From contig JAQVYZ010000004.1 of assembly GCA_028708485.1 (NCBI GenBank), forward strand, positions 1 to 13,944: a DNA stretch of 13,944 bases, written 5' to 3'. Below the pieces are notes generated by a model that searched no databases, had not been told where the DNA came from, and saw only the letters and a program-made list of their open reading frames with translations. This DNA comes from Caldisericia bacterium (GTDB taxonomy: Bacteria > Caldisericota > Caldisericia > UBA6126). The translations under genes and the position numbers were made by a program. Shown here piece by piece: positions 1 through 7,055 of this stretch. Position 1 is the first letter of the stretch; every line of letters begins with the position of its first letter.

Positions 1-216
1 ATAACCGTGCTCCCCATCACTTCAAAAGTTCATGATGTTTATCCGTTTGAAGTGTTTCTGTCCAAAGAAGAATATAAGCTAACCACTGATTCTAAAATTA
101 AATGTAATCAGATCCGAACCTTAGATAAGAGCCGATTAATCAGAGTCGTCTGCCACCTTAGCCCATCCACCATGAAAGAAGTGGAACAAGCGCTTTTGAT
201 TCATTTAGGAATGTAA
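1..216 (+). CDS. mazF: MazF/PemK-type mRNA interferase toxin, 5' end outside window (copy 1)
   Basis: This is the C-terminal part (residues 43 to 113) of the MazF-like toxin whose complete copy lies at 4490-4831; the two are identical at the base level. The reading frame is open at base 1 and ends at TAA 214-216. The conserved 'ITSK' segment and the QIRTLDKSRL motif typical of MazF endoribonucleases are present. The N-terminal RGELW and GKIRP motifs would lie left of the window. Whether a complete gene exists there cannot be seen: in a true tandem duplication the missing 42 codons and a mazE should precede base 1, whereas in an assembly artefact or a truncated copy they would not. Confidence 0.85.
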   Translation: MTVLPITSKVHDVYPFEVFLSKEEYKLTTDSKIKCNQIRTLDKSRLIRVVCHLSPSTMKEVEQALLIHLGM

Positions 217-240
217 ATGAAGAACCGGAGGGACGGAGAA

Positions 241-374
241 GCATCTTTTGTTGTTAGCAATTATTGACCCTAAAAGTCCGGAGCTTAATTTCTCCTGCAC
301 CCCTAGCTATGCTGGTGTTAATATAAAAGTGTACCACCTAAGTGACTTTGTTGTCCATTACGGGTACACCCGGC
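241..374. repeat. Dispersed repeat family A, long form (copy 1)
   Basis: This stretch aligns without gaps to 12841-12974 (constant offset 12600, roughly three quarters identical by eye). Shorter pieces recur at 10507-10550 and 11892-11944. The recognisable core is CTAAAAGTCCGGAGCTTAAT (about 270-289). A 61-codon open frame from TTG 248 crosses it, but the matching position in the 12841 copy is a TAA (12872-12874), so the sequence is not conserved as coding. A CCGGAGGG-type motif often lies at its left edge. It may be an IS or MITE relic; no transposase is attached. Confidence 0.7.
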
Positions 375-430
375 CATTTATTCCGGAAATTGTTCCATTA
401 TATTGGTATGCTATTTACTCTTTGGTTAAT

Positions 431-487
431 TAGTGTAAAGTCTATCTTACAATAACATTGACAAAATGCAAAGTGTGCTTTACACTA
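431..487 (+). promoter_or_regulatory. Promoter with inverted-repeat operator for ATPase 1 (copy 1)
   Basis: TTGACA (458-463), a 17-base spacer and TACACT (481-486) form a good sigma-A-type promoter 24 bases before the start codon of ATPase 1. A perfect 10-base inverted repeat, TAGTGTAAAG (431-440) and CTTTACACTA (478-487), brackets it, and the right arm covers the -10 box. A second, shorter dyad, TGTAA-N8-TTACA, lies at 433-450. The geometry fits a repressor site; the regulator is unknown. Confidence 0.7.
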
Positions 488-510
488 TTCAATAAAGGGG
501 GCATTTCAAC

Positions 511-1713
511 ATGTTGCAACGTTTGATAGAAATCCATGACAGAGTGGTAAACCTTAAAAACCGATCCTATAAACGATACCTATATGATAAAATCAATTGG
601 TCCTTAAAAGCTTTGTGCATTTTTGGTGCTCGAGGAACAGGGAAGACAACTTTGATGATTCAACATTATCAGGATCATTATGCGAGTGTCGAAAAAGCCC
701 TTTATATCACTGCAGATCATGTTCATGTCCTATCCTATGGCTTGGTTGAAGTAGCAGATGCTTATTTTAAAACAGGAGGGCAGGCCCTATTTATCGATGA
801 AATTCATAAATATCCTGATTGGAGCGTAGAATTAAAAAATATTCTGGATGTATATTCAGATAAGCAAATCATTATCTCTGGAAGTTCAACGCTAAATCTG
901 AAGAATAACAAAGGAGACTTGTCCCGGCGACTTGTATATTATGAGCTGATGGGATTGTCTTTTCGAGAATTTTTACATTTGGAGAAAGGAATCCAATTTC
1001 CTGCGCTTTCATTGGAAAGTTTGTTAGAAAACCATGTAAAAATAGCTTCAAAAGTTAAGAAGAACCGCAGCATATTAAAAGACTTTGCAGAATACCTTTC
1101 TTATGGGTATTACCCTTTTTTTATGGAAGGTAAACAAGAATACATGGAAAGACTGCAAAATGTAATTGAAAAGGTTATCTTTGAGGATATTGCCTTTAGT
1201 TTTAATTTAACACAACCCAATCTCCCTGTGCTGAAGAAATTACTATGGATTATTGCGAATAGTGATCCCTTTATCCCGAATATGGATAGAATTAGCAAGG
1301 ACTTAGGCATTTCACGTGAATATGTTTACCATTACGTTATGTTTCTAGAAAAAGCAGGATTGATTATCAACCTTAGGAGGGCGGGGCAAGGATTCAATAC
1401 CATGAGAAAACCAGCTAAGATATTTCTACAAAATACGGGATTAATACAGACCTTAACCGAAACCTCCATGGAGCAGAACAAGGGTGCCACACGTGAATGC
1501 TTTTTTGTTAACCAATTAAGCACAAAACATGATGTCACCATTCCATCTCAAGGGGATTTTTTAATTGATGGGCAATATGTGATGGAGGTAGGTGGTAGGA
1601 GCAAGGATAAAACACAAATCAAAGGATTGGACAATGCCTGGCTGGCGCTTGATGATATTGAGATAGGCTATCAGCAAATCATTCCACTCTATCTGTTTGG
1701 CATGTTGTATTAA
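511..1713 (+). CDS. ATPase 1: AAA-type P-loop ATPase with C-terminal DUF4143 domain (copy 1)
   Basis: The 400-residue protein begins with a P-loop ATPase domain: Walker A GARGTGKTT at residues 39-47, Walker B ALFIDE at 92-97 followed by IHKYP, and a sensor-like ISGSST around 122-127. The C-terminal half matches the DUF4143 pattern, with a winged-helix-like middle and a nuclease-fold-like end: D349 in GDFLID, then E359 in MEVGG, and a closing IPLYLFG block. The usual ExK of this family is replaced by EVGGRSK, which I recall as a subfamily variant rather than decay. The family's cellular role is not established; PD-(D/E)XK-like nuclease activity is only an inference from the fold. AAGGGGG at about 495-501 precedes ATG 511 with normal spacing. 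It is a stand-alone gene with its own promoter, convergent with hicB. Confidence 0.9.
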   Translation: MLQRLIEIHDRVVNLKNRSYKRYLYDKINWSLKALCIFGARGTGKTTLMIQHYQDHYASVEKALYITADHVHVLSYGLVEVADAYFKTGGQALFIDEIHKYPDWSVELKNILDVYSDKQIIISGSSTLNLKNNKGDLSRRLVYYELMGLSFREFLHLEKGIQFPALSLESLLENHVKIASKVKKNRSILKDFAEYLSYGYYPFFMEGKQEYMERLQNVIEKVIFEDIAFSFNLTQPNLPVLKKLLWIIANSDPFIPNMDRISKDLGISREYVYHYVMFLEKAGLIINLRRAGQGFNTMRKPAKIFLQNTGLIQTLTETSMEQNKGATRECFFVNQLSTKHDVTIPSQGDFLIDGQYVMEVGGRSKDKTQIKGLDNAWLALDDIEIGYQQIIPLYLFGMLY

Positions 1714-1757
1714 TCTTTTCTCGAATGAATTGGACAGATATTGAGAAGAAAAAAACT

Positions 1758-1840
1758 GATTGGAATGGTACCAGGGGAGAGTTCTTTTGATTCACTTTTT
1801 GGAAGGGAGGGCTATCCATTGTACCAAAAGTTGGTGCGAA
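1758..1840. repeat. REP-like repeat segment between convergent genes (copy 1)
   Basis: The segment resembles the longer repeat at 10363-10501 and 12611-12751: GGGGAGAGTTCTTTTGATTC parallels their TTCTTTTGGCG start, and TTGTACCAAAAG parallels the end of the hairpin. Inverted arms TGGTAC (1766-1771) and GTACCA (1821-1826) flank it. It lies in the convergent gap between ATPase 1 and hicB, where a bidirectional terminator would be expected, but no clean stem followed by a T run was found. The rest of the gap up to 1904 holds only the 17-base motif at 1878-1894. Confidence 0.45.
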
Positions 1841-1904
1841 CTTTAGATGGCATCTCAAGCAGGAATAATGCCTGTTGTTTCAAGAAAGTATTGAAAGTAA
1901 TTTA

Positions 1905-2309
1905 TTATTTCTGATGTTGAGCTATGTATTCTAAGGCAGCTTTTGATAACAATCCAGAGCGACTTTCATTGGTTTTTTCTGTGAATGCATCTATTTTGGC
2001 AAGGATATTGGAAGGGATGGTGACGTTAATACGTTTTGATTCTCTTGCTACTTTTTTGATATCGACTTCTACCAATGCCCATACACCTTTGGCTTTCTGT
2101 TGTTTGGACTGTAGTTCATCGATTTTCGAGGGCATAGGAATCGGATCGTCGTCCATCATTAAGCCTTCTAAATGAGTTAATATAGCTTCTTCTGCATTGG
2201 TTAACGCTTCTTCGAAAGTGCTTCCTGCAGAATAGCAACCGGGAAGATCAGACACAACCACTCCATATTCACTACTCTTATCTTTTTCTATATACACAGG
2301 ATATTTCAT
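1905..2309 (-). CDS. hicB: HicB-family antitoxin with C-terminal DNA-binding domain (copy 1)
   Basis: The 134-residue protein has the two-part HicB layout. Residues 1 to about 70 form the RNase-H-like HicB domain (KYPVYIEKD, then VVVSDLPGCYSAGSTFEEAL). Residues 92 to 130 form a ribbon-helix-helix DNA-binding segment (KRINVTIPSNIL... SKAALEYI). HicB antitoxins neutralise the mRNA-cleaving toxin HicA and repress their own operon. The start codon ATG (2309-2307) overlaps the TGA of the upstream hicA remnant by four bases (ATGA), and GGAGG inside that remnant serves as ribosome site, so the pair was once a normal hicAB operon. The antitoxin frame is intact while its toxin is not. No convincing promoter is visible upstream on the minus strand, where an IS relic abuts the remnant. 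Confidence 0.9.
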   Translation of the reverse strand: MKYPVYIEKDKSSEYGVVVSDLPGCYSAGSTFEEALTNAEEAILTHLEGLMMDDDPIPMPSKIDELQSKQQKAKGVWALVEVDIKKVARESKRINVTIPSNILAKIDAFTEKTNESRSGLLSKAALEYIAQHQK

Positions 2310-2437
2310 TTTTTCTTATCCTCCAATCCAGCAAATCTAAGTATGCTTTTGACTGTACCAAGAGGTAAATCAGCTTTTGGATGAGGCACAGTTATTTTCC
2401 CAGTCTTAATAGGATGTTTAAACTGATGATGAGGGCG
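2306..2437 (-). pseudogene. hicA: 5'-truncated hicA toxin remnant (copy 1)
   Basis: Reading the minus strand just upstream of hicB gives 43 codons ending in TGA (2308-2306). They match the C-terminal two thirds of HicA: HHQFKHPIKTGKITVPHP, then KADLPLGTVKSILRFAGLE. The conserved His of the HicA 'GSHH.F' motif survives, but the first helix and strand are gone. Immediately before, the frame reads Arg-Pro and then TGA (2440-2438), and no start codon is available. The truncation point abuts sequence ending in an IS relic, so the 5' half was probably lost through IS activity or a deletion. Confidence 0.85.
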
Positions 2438-2440
2438 TCA

Positions 2441-2626
2441 GCACTTTTCACAATGTGTATTATACACACCAAAGGAATATTATCAACCTAGCGGTTTCAT
2501 GCTCTCCATATGTTTTTCTGTGGCTCAGGTAAGGTGAAAACTCAAATCGGCACATTTACATCTACAAATTCTGATTTAAAGCGACCAGTGATTCCGGGCA
2601 CATGCGACTGGGTGCATTAGGAAGAA
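2441..2626. mobile_element. IS relic upstream of truncated hicA (copy 1)
   Basis: No gene is seen here. The last part contains ATTCCGGGCACATGCGACTG (from 2591), and the 23-base stretch 2591-2613 recurs at 8071-8093 with one mismatch. This style of sequence resembles terminal regions of IS21-type elements, from memory and unverified. A short palindrome, TGTGTAT-T-ATACACA, lies at about 2455-2469. No transposase frame is left. The right edge coincides with the end of the long direct repeat. Confidence 0.5.
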
Positions 2627-2629
2627 GTA

Positions 2630-2680
2630 TACTGCTCCCCTAAAACTGTGACACTCATTAAGGTGATTATCTGATCGATA
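2630..2680. mobile_element. IS end relic, 51 bp
   Basis: A 51-base segment starting TACTGCTCCCC and ending CTGATCGATA matches 8900-8950 at 46 of 51 positions by eye, without gaps. The start resembles terminal inverted repeats of IS3-family elements in Bacillota (inference from the 'TGCTCCCCAAAA' style). No transposase remains next to either copy. This one begins four bases after the end of direct-repeat copy 1. Confidence 0.55.
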
Positions 2681-2748
2681 AGTAGTGAAAAGTGCAAAAA
2701 TAGAAGATATATTGATGTAGAAAAATGTAAAAAAAGTACAAATAATTA

Positions 2749-2776
2749 TTGATATTTACACAAAAGTTAATATAGT
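2749..2776 (+). promoter_or_regulatory. Promoter for ATPase 2
   Basis: TTGATA (2749-2754), a 16-base spacer and TATAGT (2771-2776) lie 24 bases before the ATG at 2801. A GGAG ribosome site at 2792-2795 follows. The 2681-2748 stretch upstream is very AT-rich and shows no gene and no strong dyad, unlike the promoters of ATPases 1 and 3. Confidence 0.6.
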
Positions 2777-2800
2777 ATCACTAAAAAGTCTGGAGAAAAA

Positions 2801-4096
2801 ATGTATCGAAAGGTTTCGCAGTATTTATCAGATTGGAGGCATAACCCTAATCGAAAACCTATGTTATTACATGGCGCCAGACAAGTTGGCAAAACCTACT
2901 CGCTTTTAGAGTTTGGCAAAACTCAATATGAAAATACTGCTTATTTCAATTTTGAAACAAATCCACTGATAGCAAGTACTTTTAATGAGAGTATCGATCC
3001 AGATTATCTGATCCCTTTACTATCTCGTCTTTCAAATCAGACGATTATGAAAGATAAAACCCTCATCATTCTGGATGAAATTCAAATATGTGAACGGGCA
3101 CTTACCTCTTTGAAGTATTTCTGTGAATCTGCTCCTGAATACCATGTTATTGCAGCCGGGAGTCTGCTTGGTGTAGCAGTGAACAGGGAAAAGTACGCTT
3201 TTCCGGTTGGTAAAGTAGACATAAAAACGATGTATCCGATGGATTTCGAAGAATTTCTCTATGCTCATGACGAAAAAGAACTGATTGATCAAATAAAAAC
3301 ATGTTTTCAAGACAACAGGGCTATTCCAGAAGCTCTACATCATATTGCCTTGCAATATTACAGGCAATACTTGGTAACAGGAGGCATGCCTGATTGCGTA
3401 GATCAAATTATCATAACAAAAAACTATACATTTATACGCCATTTACAGAAGGAAATACTAACAGGTTATCTCAATGATATGAGCAAATACAATACACGGA
3501 TCGAGTTACGGAAAACGAGATTGGTGTTTGATGTGATTACTGTTCAATTATCCAAAAAGAATACCAGGTTTCAGTACAAGCTGATTAAATCAGGCGCAAG
3601 GGCTTCAGAATTTGAAAACTCCATCGAATGGTTAGTGTTATCAGGTATGATGCATAGAATCTTTCGTGTTGACCAAGCTTTTGTTCCTCTTGAAAATTAT
3701 CGTGACATTGACTCTTTTAAAACTTACCTATCCGATCTTGGTCTTCTTTGCGCCAAGAAAGATATATATTTCGATGACGTTATTCAAAATAATCCTGTAT
3801 TGAACGATTTTAAAGGGGGAATGGTAGAAAACTATGTCTGCTGTCAATTGATAGCCAATGGATATACCCCTTATTATTGGCATTCTACCAGAGAAGCAGA
3901 AGTTGATTTCTTAATCCAACAAAAGGGAAACATTATACCAATTGAGGTAAAATCATCTGATAATACCAAGTCAAAAAGTTTGAACATTTATATGGATCAA
4001 TATCAACCGGAATACGCTATAAAGCTCTCTACTAGAAATTTTGGTTATGAGAAGCATAAAAAAATAGTCCCTTTATATGCTGCTTTTTGCATCTGA
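2801..4096 (+). CDS. ATPase 2: AAA-type P-loop ATPase with C-terminal DUF4143 domain
   Basis: The 431-residue protein has Walker A GARQVGKT at 25-32, Walker B LIILDE at 88-93 (followed by IQ) and a sensor segment IAAGSLLG near 117-124. Next comes the typical 'FPVGKVDIKTMYPMDFEEFL' stretch of this family at about 134-153. The C-terminal DUF4143 part ends with a PD-(D/E)XK-like signature: REAEVDF at 364-370 (D369) and IEVK at 381-384 (E382, K384), so the putative nuclease-fold residues are all kept. It is divergent from ATPases 1 and 3, so the three are not recent duplicates. It has its own promoter and is followed by a hairpin and then mazEF. The function of the family is not known; DNA-linked ATPase or nuclease activity is inference. 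Confidence 0.92.
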   Translation: MYRKVSQYLSDWRHNPNRKPMLLHGARQVGKTYSLLEFGKTQYENTAYFNFETNPLIASTFNESIDPDYLIPLLSRLSNQTIMKDKTLIILDEIQICERALTSLKYFCESAPEYHVIAAGSLLGVAVNREKYAFPVGKVDIKTMYPMDFEEFLYAHDEKELIDQIKTCFQDNRAIPEALHHIALQYYRQYLVTGGMPDCVDQIIITKNYTFIRHLQKEILTGYLNDMSKYNTRIELRKTRLVFDVITVQLSKKNTRFQYKLIKSGARASEFENSIEWLVLSGMMHRIFRVDQAFVPLENYRDIDSFKTYLSDLGLLCAKKDIYFDDVIQNNPVLNDFKGGMVENYVCCQLIANGYTPYYWHSTREAEVDFLIQQKGNIIPIEVKSSDNTKSKSLNIYMDQYQPEYAIKLSTRNFGYEKHKKIVPLYAAFCI

Positions 4097-4117
4097 TTCT
4101 CATCTTATAGAATCAGA
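4092..4117 (+). terminator. Hairpin at the end of ATPase 2, possible terminator
   Basis: TCTGATTCT (4092-4100) and AGAATCAGA (4109-4117) form a perfect 9-base stem with an 8-base loop. The TGA stop codon (4094-4096) is inside the stem. The only T run (4127-4131) sits about ten bases downstream, so it is not a textbook intrinsic terminator. Confidence 0.4.
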
Positions 4118-4199
4118 AATAGCGATATTTTTCCTGCACCACAAGCAACCAATTCAAGTGTTTTGGAGGCGCTTGGGAATCCACCTGTAGAGAAATGTG

Positions 4200-4260
4200 C
4201 TACTTTATGTGTATTGTTTATGCGTAATATTTGCTGTATAATGTATAAAAAGTAGGAGGT
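4200..4260 (+). promoter_or_regulatory. Promoter and ribosome site of mazEF
   Basis: TTGTTT (4214-4219), a 17-base spacer and a perfect TATAAT (4237-4242) precede a strong AGGAGGT (4254-4260), placed five bases before the TTG start of the antitoxin. A 7-base inverted repeat, CTACTTT (4200-4206) and AAAGTAG (4249-4255), frames the promoter and may be part of the autoregulatory site. The upstream stretch 4118-4199 shows nothing recognisable. Confidence 0.65.
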
Positions 4261-4265
4261 GTTCC

Positions 4266-4493
4266 TTGACAAGATTAAATATTACTATACCCGATCGACT
4301 GGCTGATGAGCTTTCACACATATCCAATAAGAGCAAATTTATCACTCTGGTTCTCGAGAAAGAATTAAAAGAAAGAAAGCAAAGAGAGGTAGATAGACTC
4401 CTTGTCGAGGGGTATCAAAAATCAAAAGATGAAGATGCTTCTCTTGATGCTGAGTGGGAAAAGGCAACACTTGAAAGCTGGTCCACTTCGTGA
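4266..4493 (+). CDS. mazE: MazE-like ribbon-helix-helix antitoxin
   Basis: The 75-residue protein starts with a ribbon-helix-helix DNA-binding domain (RLNITIPDRLADEL, then a helix SKFITLVLEKELKERK). It ends in an acidic, probably flexible tail (KDEDASLDAEWEKATLESW) of the kind that wraps the toxin. The start is TTG at 4266, chosen for the ideal AGGAGGT five bases upstream and because the RHH strand begins directly after it. The stop TGA overlaps the GTG start of mazF by four bases (GTGA), indicating translational coupling. The role inferred from the family is binding and inhibiting MazF and repressing the operon. Only one copy lies in the window; a second would be expected left of base 1 if the duplication is tandem. 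Confidence 0.88.
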   Translation: MTRLNITIPDRLADELSHISNKSKFITLVLEKELKERKQREVDRLLVEGYQKSKDEDASLDAEWEKATLESWSTS

Positions 4494-4831
4494 GTTTTCC
4501 AATTCGTGGTGAACTTTGGATGGTAGCTCTAGATCCCATCATTGGAAGCGAAATTGGTAAGATAAGACCAGCGGTGGTTATCTCCAACGATAGAAACAAT
4601 GAATATTCGAACACCATAACCGTGCTCCCCATCACTTCAAAAGTTCATGATGTTTATCCGTTTGAAGTGTTTCTGTCCAAAGAAGAATATAAGCTAACCA
4701 CTGATTCTAAAATTAAATGTAATCAGATCCGAACCTTAGATAAGAGCCGATTAATCAGAGTCGTCTGCCACCTTAGCCCATCCACCATGAAAGAAGTGGA
4801 ACAAGCGCTTTTGATTCATTTAGGAATGTAA
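4490..4831 (+). CDS. mazF: MazF/PemK-type mRNA interferase toxin, complete
   Basis: The 113-residue protein is a full-length MazF. It has RGELWMVALDP at 6-16, GSEIGKIRPAVVISND at 19-34, PITSK at 47-51 and QIRTLDKSRL at 79-88. R26 and T49 align with the conserved Arg and Thr of Bacillus MazF catalysis. Such toxins cut single-stranded RNA at short specific motifs and arrest growth; the target motif cannot be read from sequence. The start is GTG 4490, coupled to mazE by a four-base overlap. The first 126 bases are single-copy; the rest is inside the perfect repeat and recurs at 1-216. The gene looks intact. A dispersed repeat follows at once and separates it from ATPase 1. Confidence 0.94.
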   Translation: MSFPIRGELWMVALDPIIGSEIGKIRPAVVISNDRNNEYSNTITVLPITSKVHDVYPFEVFLSKEEYKLTTDSKIKCNQIRTLDKSRLIRVVCHLSPSTMKEVEQALLIHLGM

Positions 4832-4855
4832 ATGAAGAACCGGAGGGACGGAGAA

Positions 4856-4989
4856 GCATCTTTTGTTGTTAGCAATTATTGACCCTAAAAGTCCGGAGCT
4901 TAATTTCTCCTGCACCCCTAGCTATGCTGGTGTTAATATAAAAGTGTACCACCTAAGTGACTTTGTTGTCCATTACGGGTACACCCGGC
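4856..4989. repeat. Dispersed repeat family A, long form (copy 2)
   Basis: Identical to 241-374 as part of the long direct repeat, and diverged from 12841-12974. It fills the gap between mazF and the ATPase 1 promoter. The 61-codon frame starting at TTG 4863 is not regarded as a gene. Confidence 0.7.
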
Positions 4990-5045
4990 CATTTATTCCG
5001 GAAATTGTTCCATTATATTGGTATGCTATTTACTCTTTGGTTAAT

Positions 5046-5102
5046 TAGTGTAAAGTCTATCTTACAATAACATTGACAAAATGCAAAGTGTGCTTTACAC
5101 TA
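5046..5102 (+). promoter_or_regulatory. Promoter with inverted-repeat operator for ATPase 1 (copy 2)
   Basis: TTGACA (5073-5078), a 17-base spacer and TACACT (5096-5101). The perfect 10-base inverted repeat has arms at 5046-5055 and 5093-5102, the right arm covering the -10 box. Identical to 431-487. Confidence 0.7.
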
Positions 5103-5125
5103 TTCAATAAAGGGGGCATTTCAAC

Positions 5126-6328
5126 ATGTTGCAACGTTTGATAGAAATCCATGACAGAGTGGTAAACCTTAAAAACCGATCCTATAAACGATACCTATAT
5201 GATAAAATCAATTGGTCCTTAAAAGCTTTGTGCATTTTTGGTGCTCGAGGAACAGGGAAGACAACTTTGATGATTCAACATTATCAGGATCATTATGCGA
5301 GTGTCGAAAAAGCCCTTTATATCACTGCAGATCATGTTCATGTCCTATCCTATGGCTTGGTTGAAGTAGCAGATGCTTATTTTAAAACAGGAGGGCAGGC
5401 CCTATTTATCGATGAAATTCATAAATATCCTGATTGGAGCGTAGAATTAAAAAATATTCTGGATGTATATTCAGATAAGCAAATCATTATCTCTGGAAGT
5501 TCAACGCTAAATCTGAAGAATAACAAAGGAGACTTGTCCCGGCGACTTGTATATTATGAGCTGATGGGATTGTCTTTTCGAGAATTTTTACATTTGGAGA
5601 AAGGAATCCAATTTCCTGCGCTTTCATTGGAAAGTTTGTTAGAAAACCATGTAAAAATAGCTTCAAAAGTTAAGAAGAACCGCAGCATATTAAAAGACTT
5701 TGCAGAATACCTTTCTTATGGGTATTACCCTTTTTTTATGGAAGGTAAACAAGAATACATGGAAAGACTGCAAAATGTAATTGAAAAGGTTATCTTTGAG
5801 GATATTGCCTTTAGTTTTAATTTAACACAACCCAATCTCCCTGTGCTGAAGAAATTACTATGGATTATTGCGAATAGTGATCCCTTTATCCCGAATATGG
5901 ATAGAATTAGCAAGGACTTAGGCATTTCACGTGAATATGTTTACCATTACGTTATGTTTCTAGAAAAAGCAGGATTGATTATCAACCTTAGGAGGGCGGG
6001 GCAAGGATTCAATACCATGAGAAAACCAGCTAAGATATTTCTACAAAATACGGGATTAATACAGACCTTAACCGAAACCTCCATGGAGCAGAACAAGGGT
6101 GCCACACGTGAATGCTTTTTTGTTAACCAATTAAGCACAAAACATGATGTCACCATTCCATCTCAAGGGGATTTTTTAATTGATGGGCAATATGTGATGG
6201 AGGTAGGTGGTAGGAGCAAGGATAAAACACAAATCAAAGGATTGGACAATGCCTGGCTGGCGCTTGATGATATTGAGATAGGCTATCAGCAAATCATTCC
6301 ACTCTATCTGTTTGGCATGTTGTATTAA
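5126..6328 (+). CDS. ATPase 1: AAA-type P-loop ATPase with C-terminal DUF4143 domain (copy 2)
   Basis: The 400-residue product is identical to that of 511-1713: Walker A at 39-47, Walker B at 92-97, and the EVGG variant of the DUF4143 end (D349, E359). In this copy the upstream gene is a complete mazF, about 290 bases away and separated by a family A repeat and the gene's own promoter, so an operon with mazEF is unlikely. The downstream neighbour is the convergent hicB copy 2. Two identical copies could raise dosage if the duplication is real. Confidence 0.9.
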   Translation: MLQRLIEIHDRVVNLKNRSYKRYLYDKINWSLKALCIFGARGTGKTTLMIQHYQDHYASVEKALYITADHVHVLSYGLVEVADAYFKTGGQALFIDEIHKYPDWSVELKNILDVYSDKQIIISGSSTLNLKNNKGDLSRRLVYYELMGLSFREFLHLEKGIQFPALSLESLLENHVKIASKVKKNRSILKDFAEYLSYGYYPFFMEGKQEYMERLQNVIEKVIFEDIAFSFNLTQPNLPVLKKLLWIIANSDPFIPNMDRISKDLGISREYVYHYVMFLEKAGLIINLRRAGQGFNTMRKPAKIFLQNTGLIQTLTETSMEQNKGATRECFFVNQLSTKHDVTIPSQGDFLIDGQYVMEVGGRSKDKTQIKGLDNAWLALDDIEIGYQQIIPLYLFGMLY

Positions 6329-6372
6329 TCTTTTCTCGAATGAATTGGACAGATATTGAGAAGAAAAAAACT

Positions 6373-6455
6373 GATTGGAATGGTACCAGGGGAGAGTTCT
6401 TTTGATTCACTTTTTGGAAGGGAGGGCTATCCATTGTACCAAAAGTTGGTGCGAA
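6373..6455. repeat. REP-like repeat segment between convergent genes (copy 2)
   Basis: Same as 1758-1840: flanking TGGTAC/GTACCA arms and a TTCTTTTGATTC core, in the convergent gap between ATPase 1 and hicB. Confidence 0.45.
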
Positions 6456-6519
6456 CTTTAGATGGCATCTCAAGCAGGAATAATGCCTGTTGTTTCAAGA
6501 AAGTATTGAAAGTAATTTA

Positions 6520-6924
6520 TTATTTCTGATGTTGAGCTATGTATTCTAAGGCAGCTTTTGATAACAATCCAGAGCGACTTTCATTGGTTTTTTCTGTGAA
6601 TGCATCTATTTTGGCAAGGATATTGGAAGGGATGGTGACGTTAATACGTTTTGATTCTCTTGCTACTTTTTTGATATCGACTTCTACCAATGCCCATACA
6701 CCTTTGGCTTTCTGTTGTTTGGACTGTAGTTCATCGATTTTCGAGGGCATAGGAATCGGATCGTCGTCCATCATTAAGCCTTCTAAATGAGTTAATATAG
6801 CTTCTTCTGCATTGGTTAACGCTTCTTCGAAAGTGCTTCCTGCAGAATAGCAACCGGGAAGATCAGACACAACCACTCCATATTCACTACTCTTATCTTT
6901 TTCTATATACACAGGATATTTCAT
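6520..6924 (-). CDS. hicB: HicB-family antitoxin with C-terminal DNA-binding domain (copy 2)
   Basis: Identical to the protein at 1905-2309: an N-terminal HicB domain (1 to about 70) and a C-terminal ribbon-helix-helix segment (92 to 130). Its ATG overlaps the TGA of the truncated hicA copy by four bases. It lacks an intact cognate toxin here, as in copy 1. With a complete DNA-binding domain it could still act as a repressor or neutralise a HicA encoded elsewhere; the HicA-like toxin at 7763-7981 is one candidate in the window, though its sequence differs and it has its own antitoxin. Confidence 0.9.
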   Translation of the reverse strand: MKYPVYIEKDKSSEYGVVVSDLPGCYSAGSTFEEALTNAEEAILTHLEGLMMDDDPIPMPSKIDELQSKQQKAKGVWALVEVDIKKVARESKRINVTIPSNILAKIDAFTEKTNESRSGLLSKAALEYIAQHQK

Positions 6925-7052
6925 TTTTTCTTATCCTCCAATCCAGCAAATCTAAGTATGCTTTTGACTGTACCAAGAGGTAAATCAGCTTTTGGATGAG
7001 GCACAGTTATTTTCCCAGTCTTAATAGGATGTTTAAACTGATGATGAGGGCG
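6921..7052 (-). pseudogene. hicA: 5'-truncated hicA toxin remnant (copy 2)
   Basis: Forty-three codons of the HicA C-terminal part, identical to 2306-2437, with a TGA directly upstream in frame and no start codon. The truncation therefore predates the long duplication. Confidence 0.85.
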
Positions 7053-7055
7053 TCA

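Larger units (their letters stand above)
1..2626. repeat. Perfect long direct repeat, copy 1 (left end outside window)
   Basis: Every segment compared by eye is identical to 4616-7241, at a constant offset of 4615. Identity stops sharply after 2626: the next bases are GTATACTG here and TAATTCCA in copy 2. It carries the mazF 3' part, ATPase 1, hicB, truncated hicA and an IS relic. Identity covers non-coding DNA too, so the duplication is very recent, gene-converted, or an assembly artefact. If tandem, the unit would be 2627-7241. Confidence 0.95.

Noticed and set aside
248..433. 61-codon open frame after mazF (also at 4863-5048)
   Set aside because: It runs through dispersed repeat family A; the related copy at 12841-12974 has a stop at the matching place, the start is TTG without support, and no protein family is recognised.
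511..1713. Degenerate nuclease site in ATPase 1 (no ExK) as a sign of decay
   Set aside because: EVGG followed by a nearby Lys and the IPLYLFG end look like a conserved subfamily variant, and the frame is otherwise intact in both copies.
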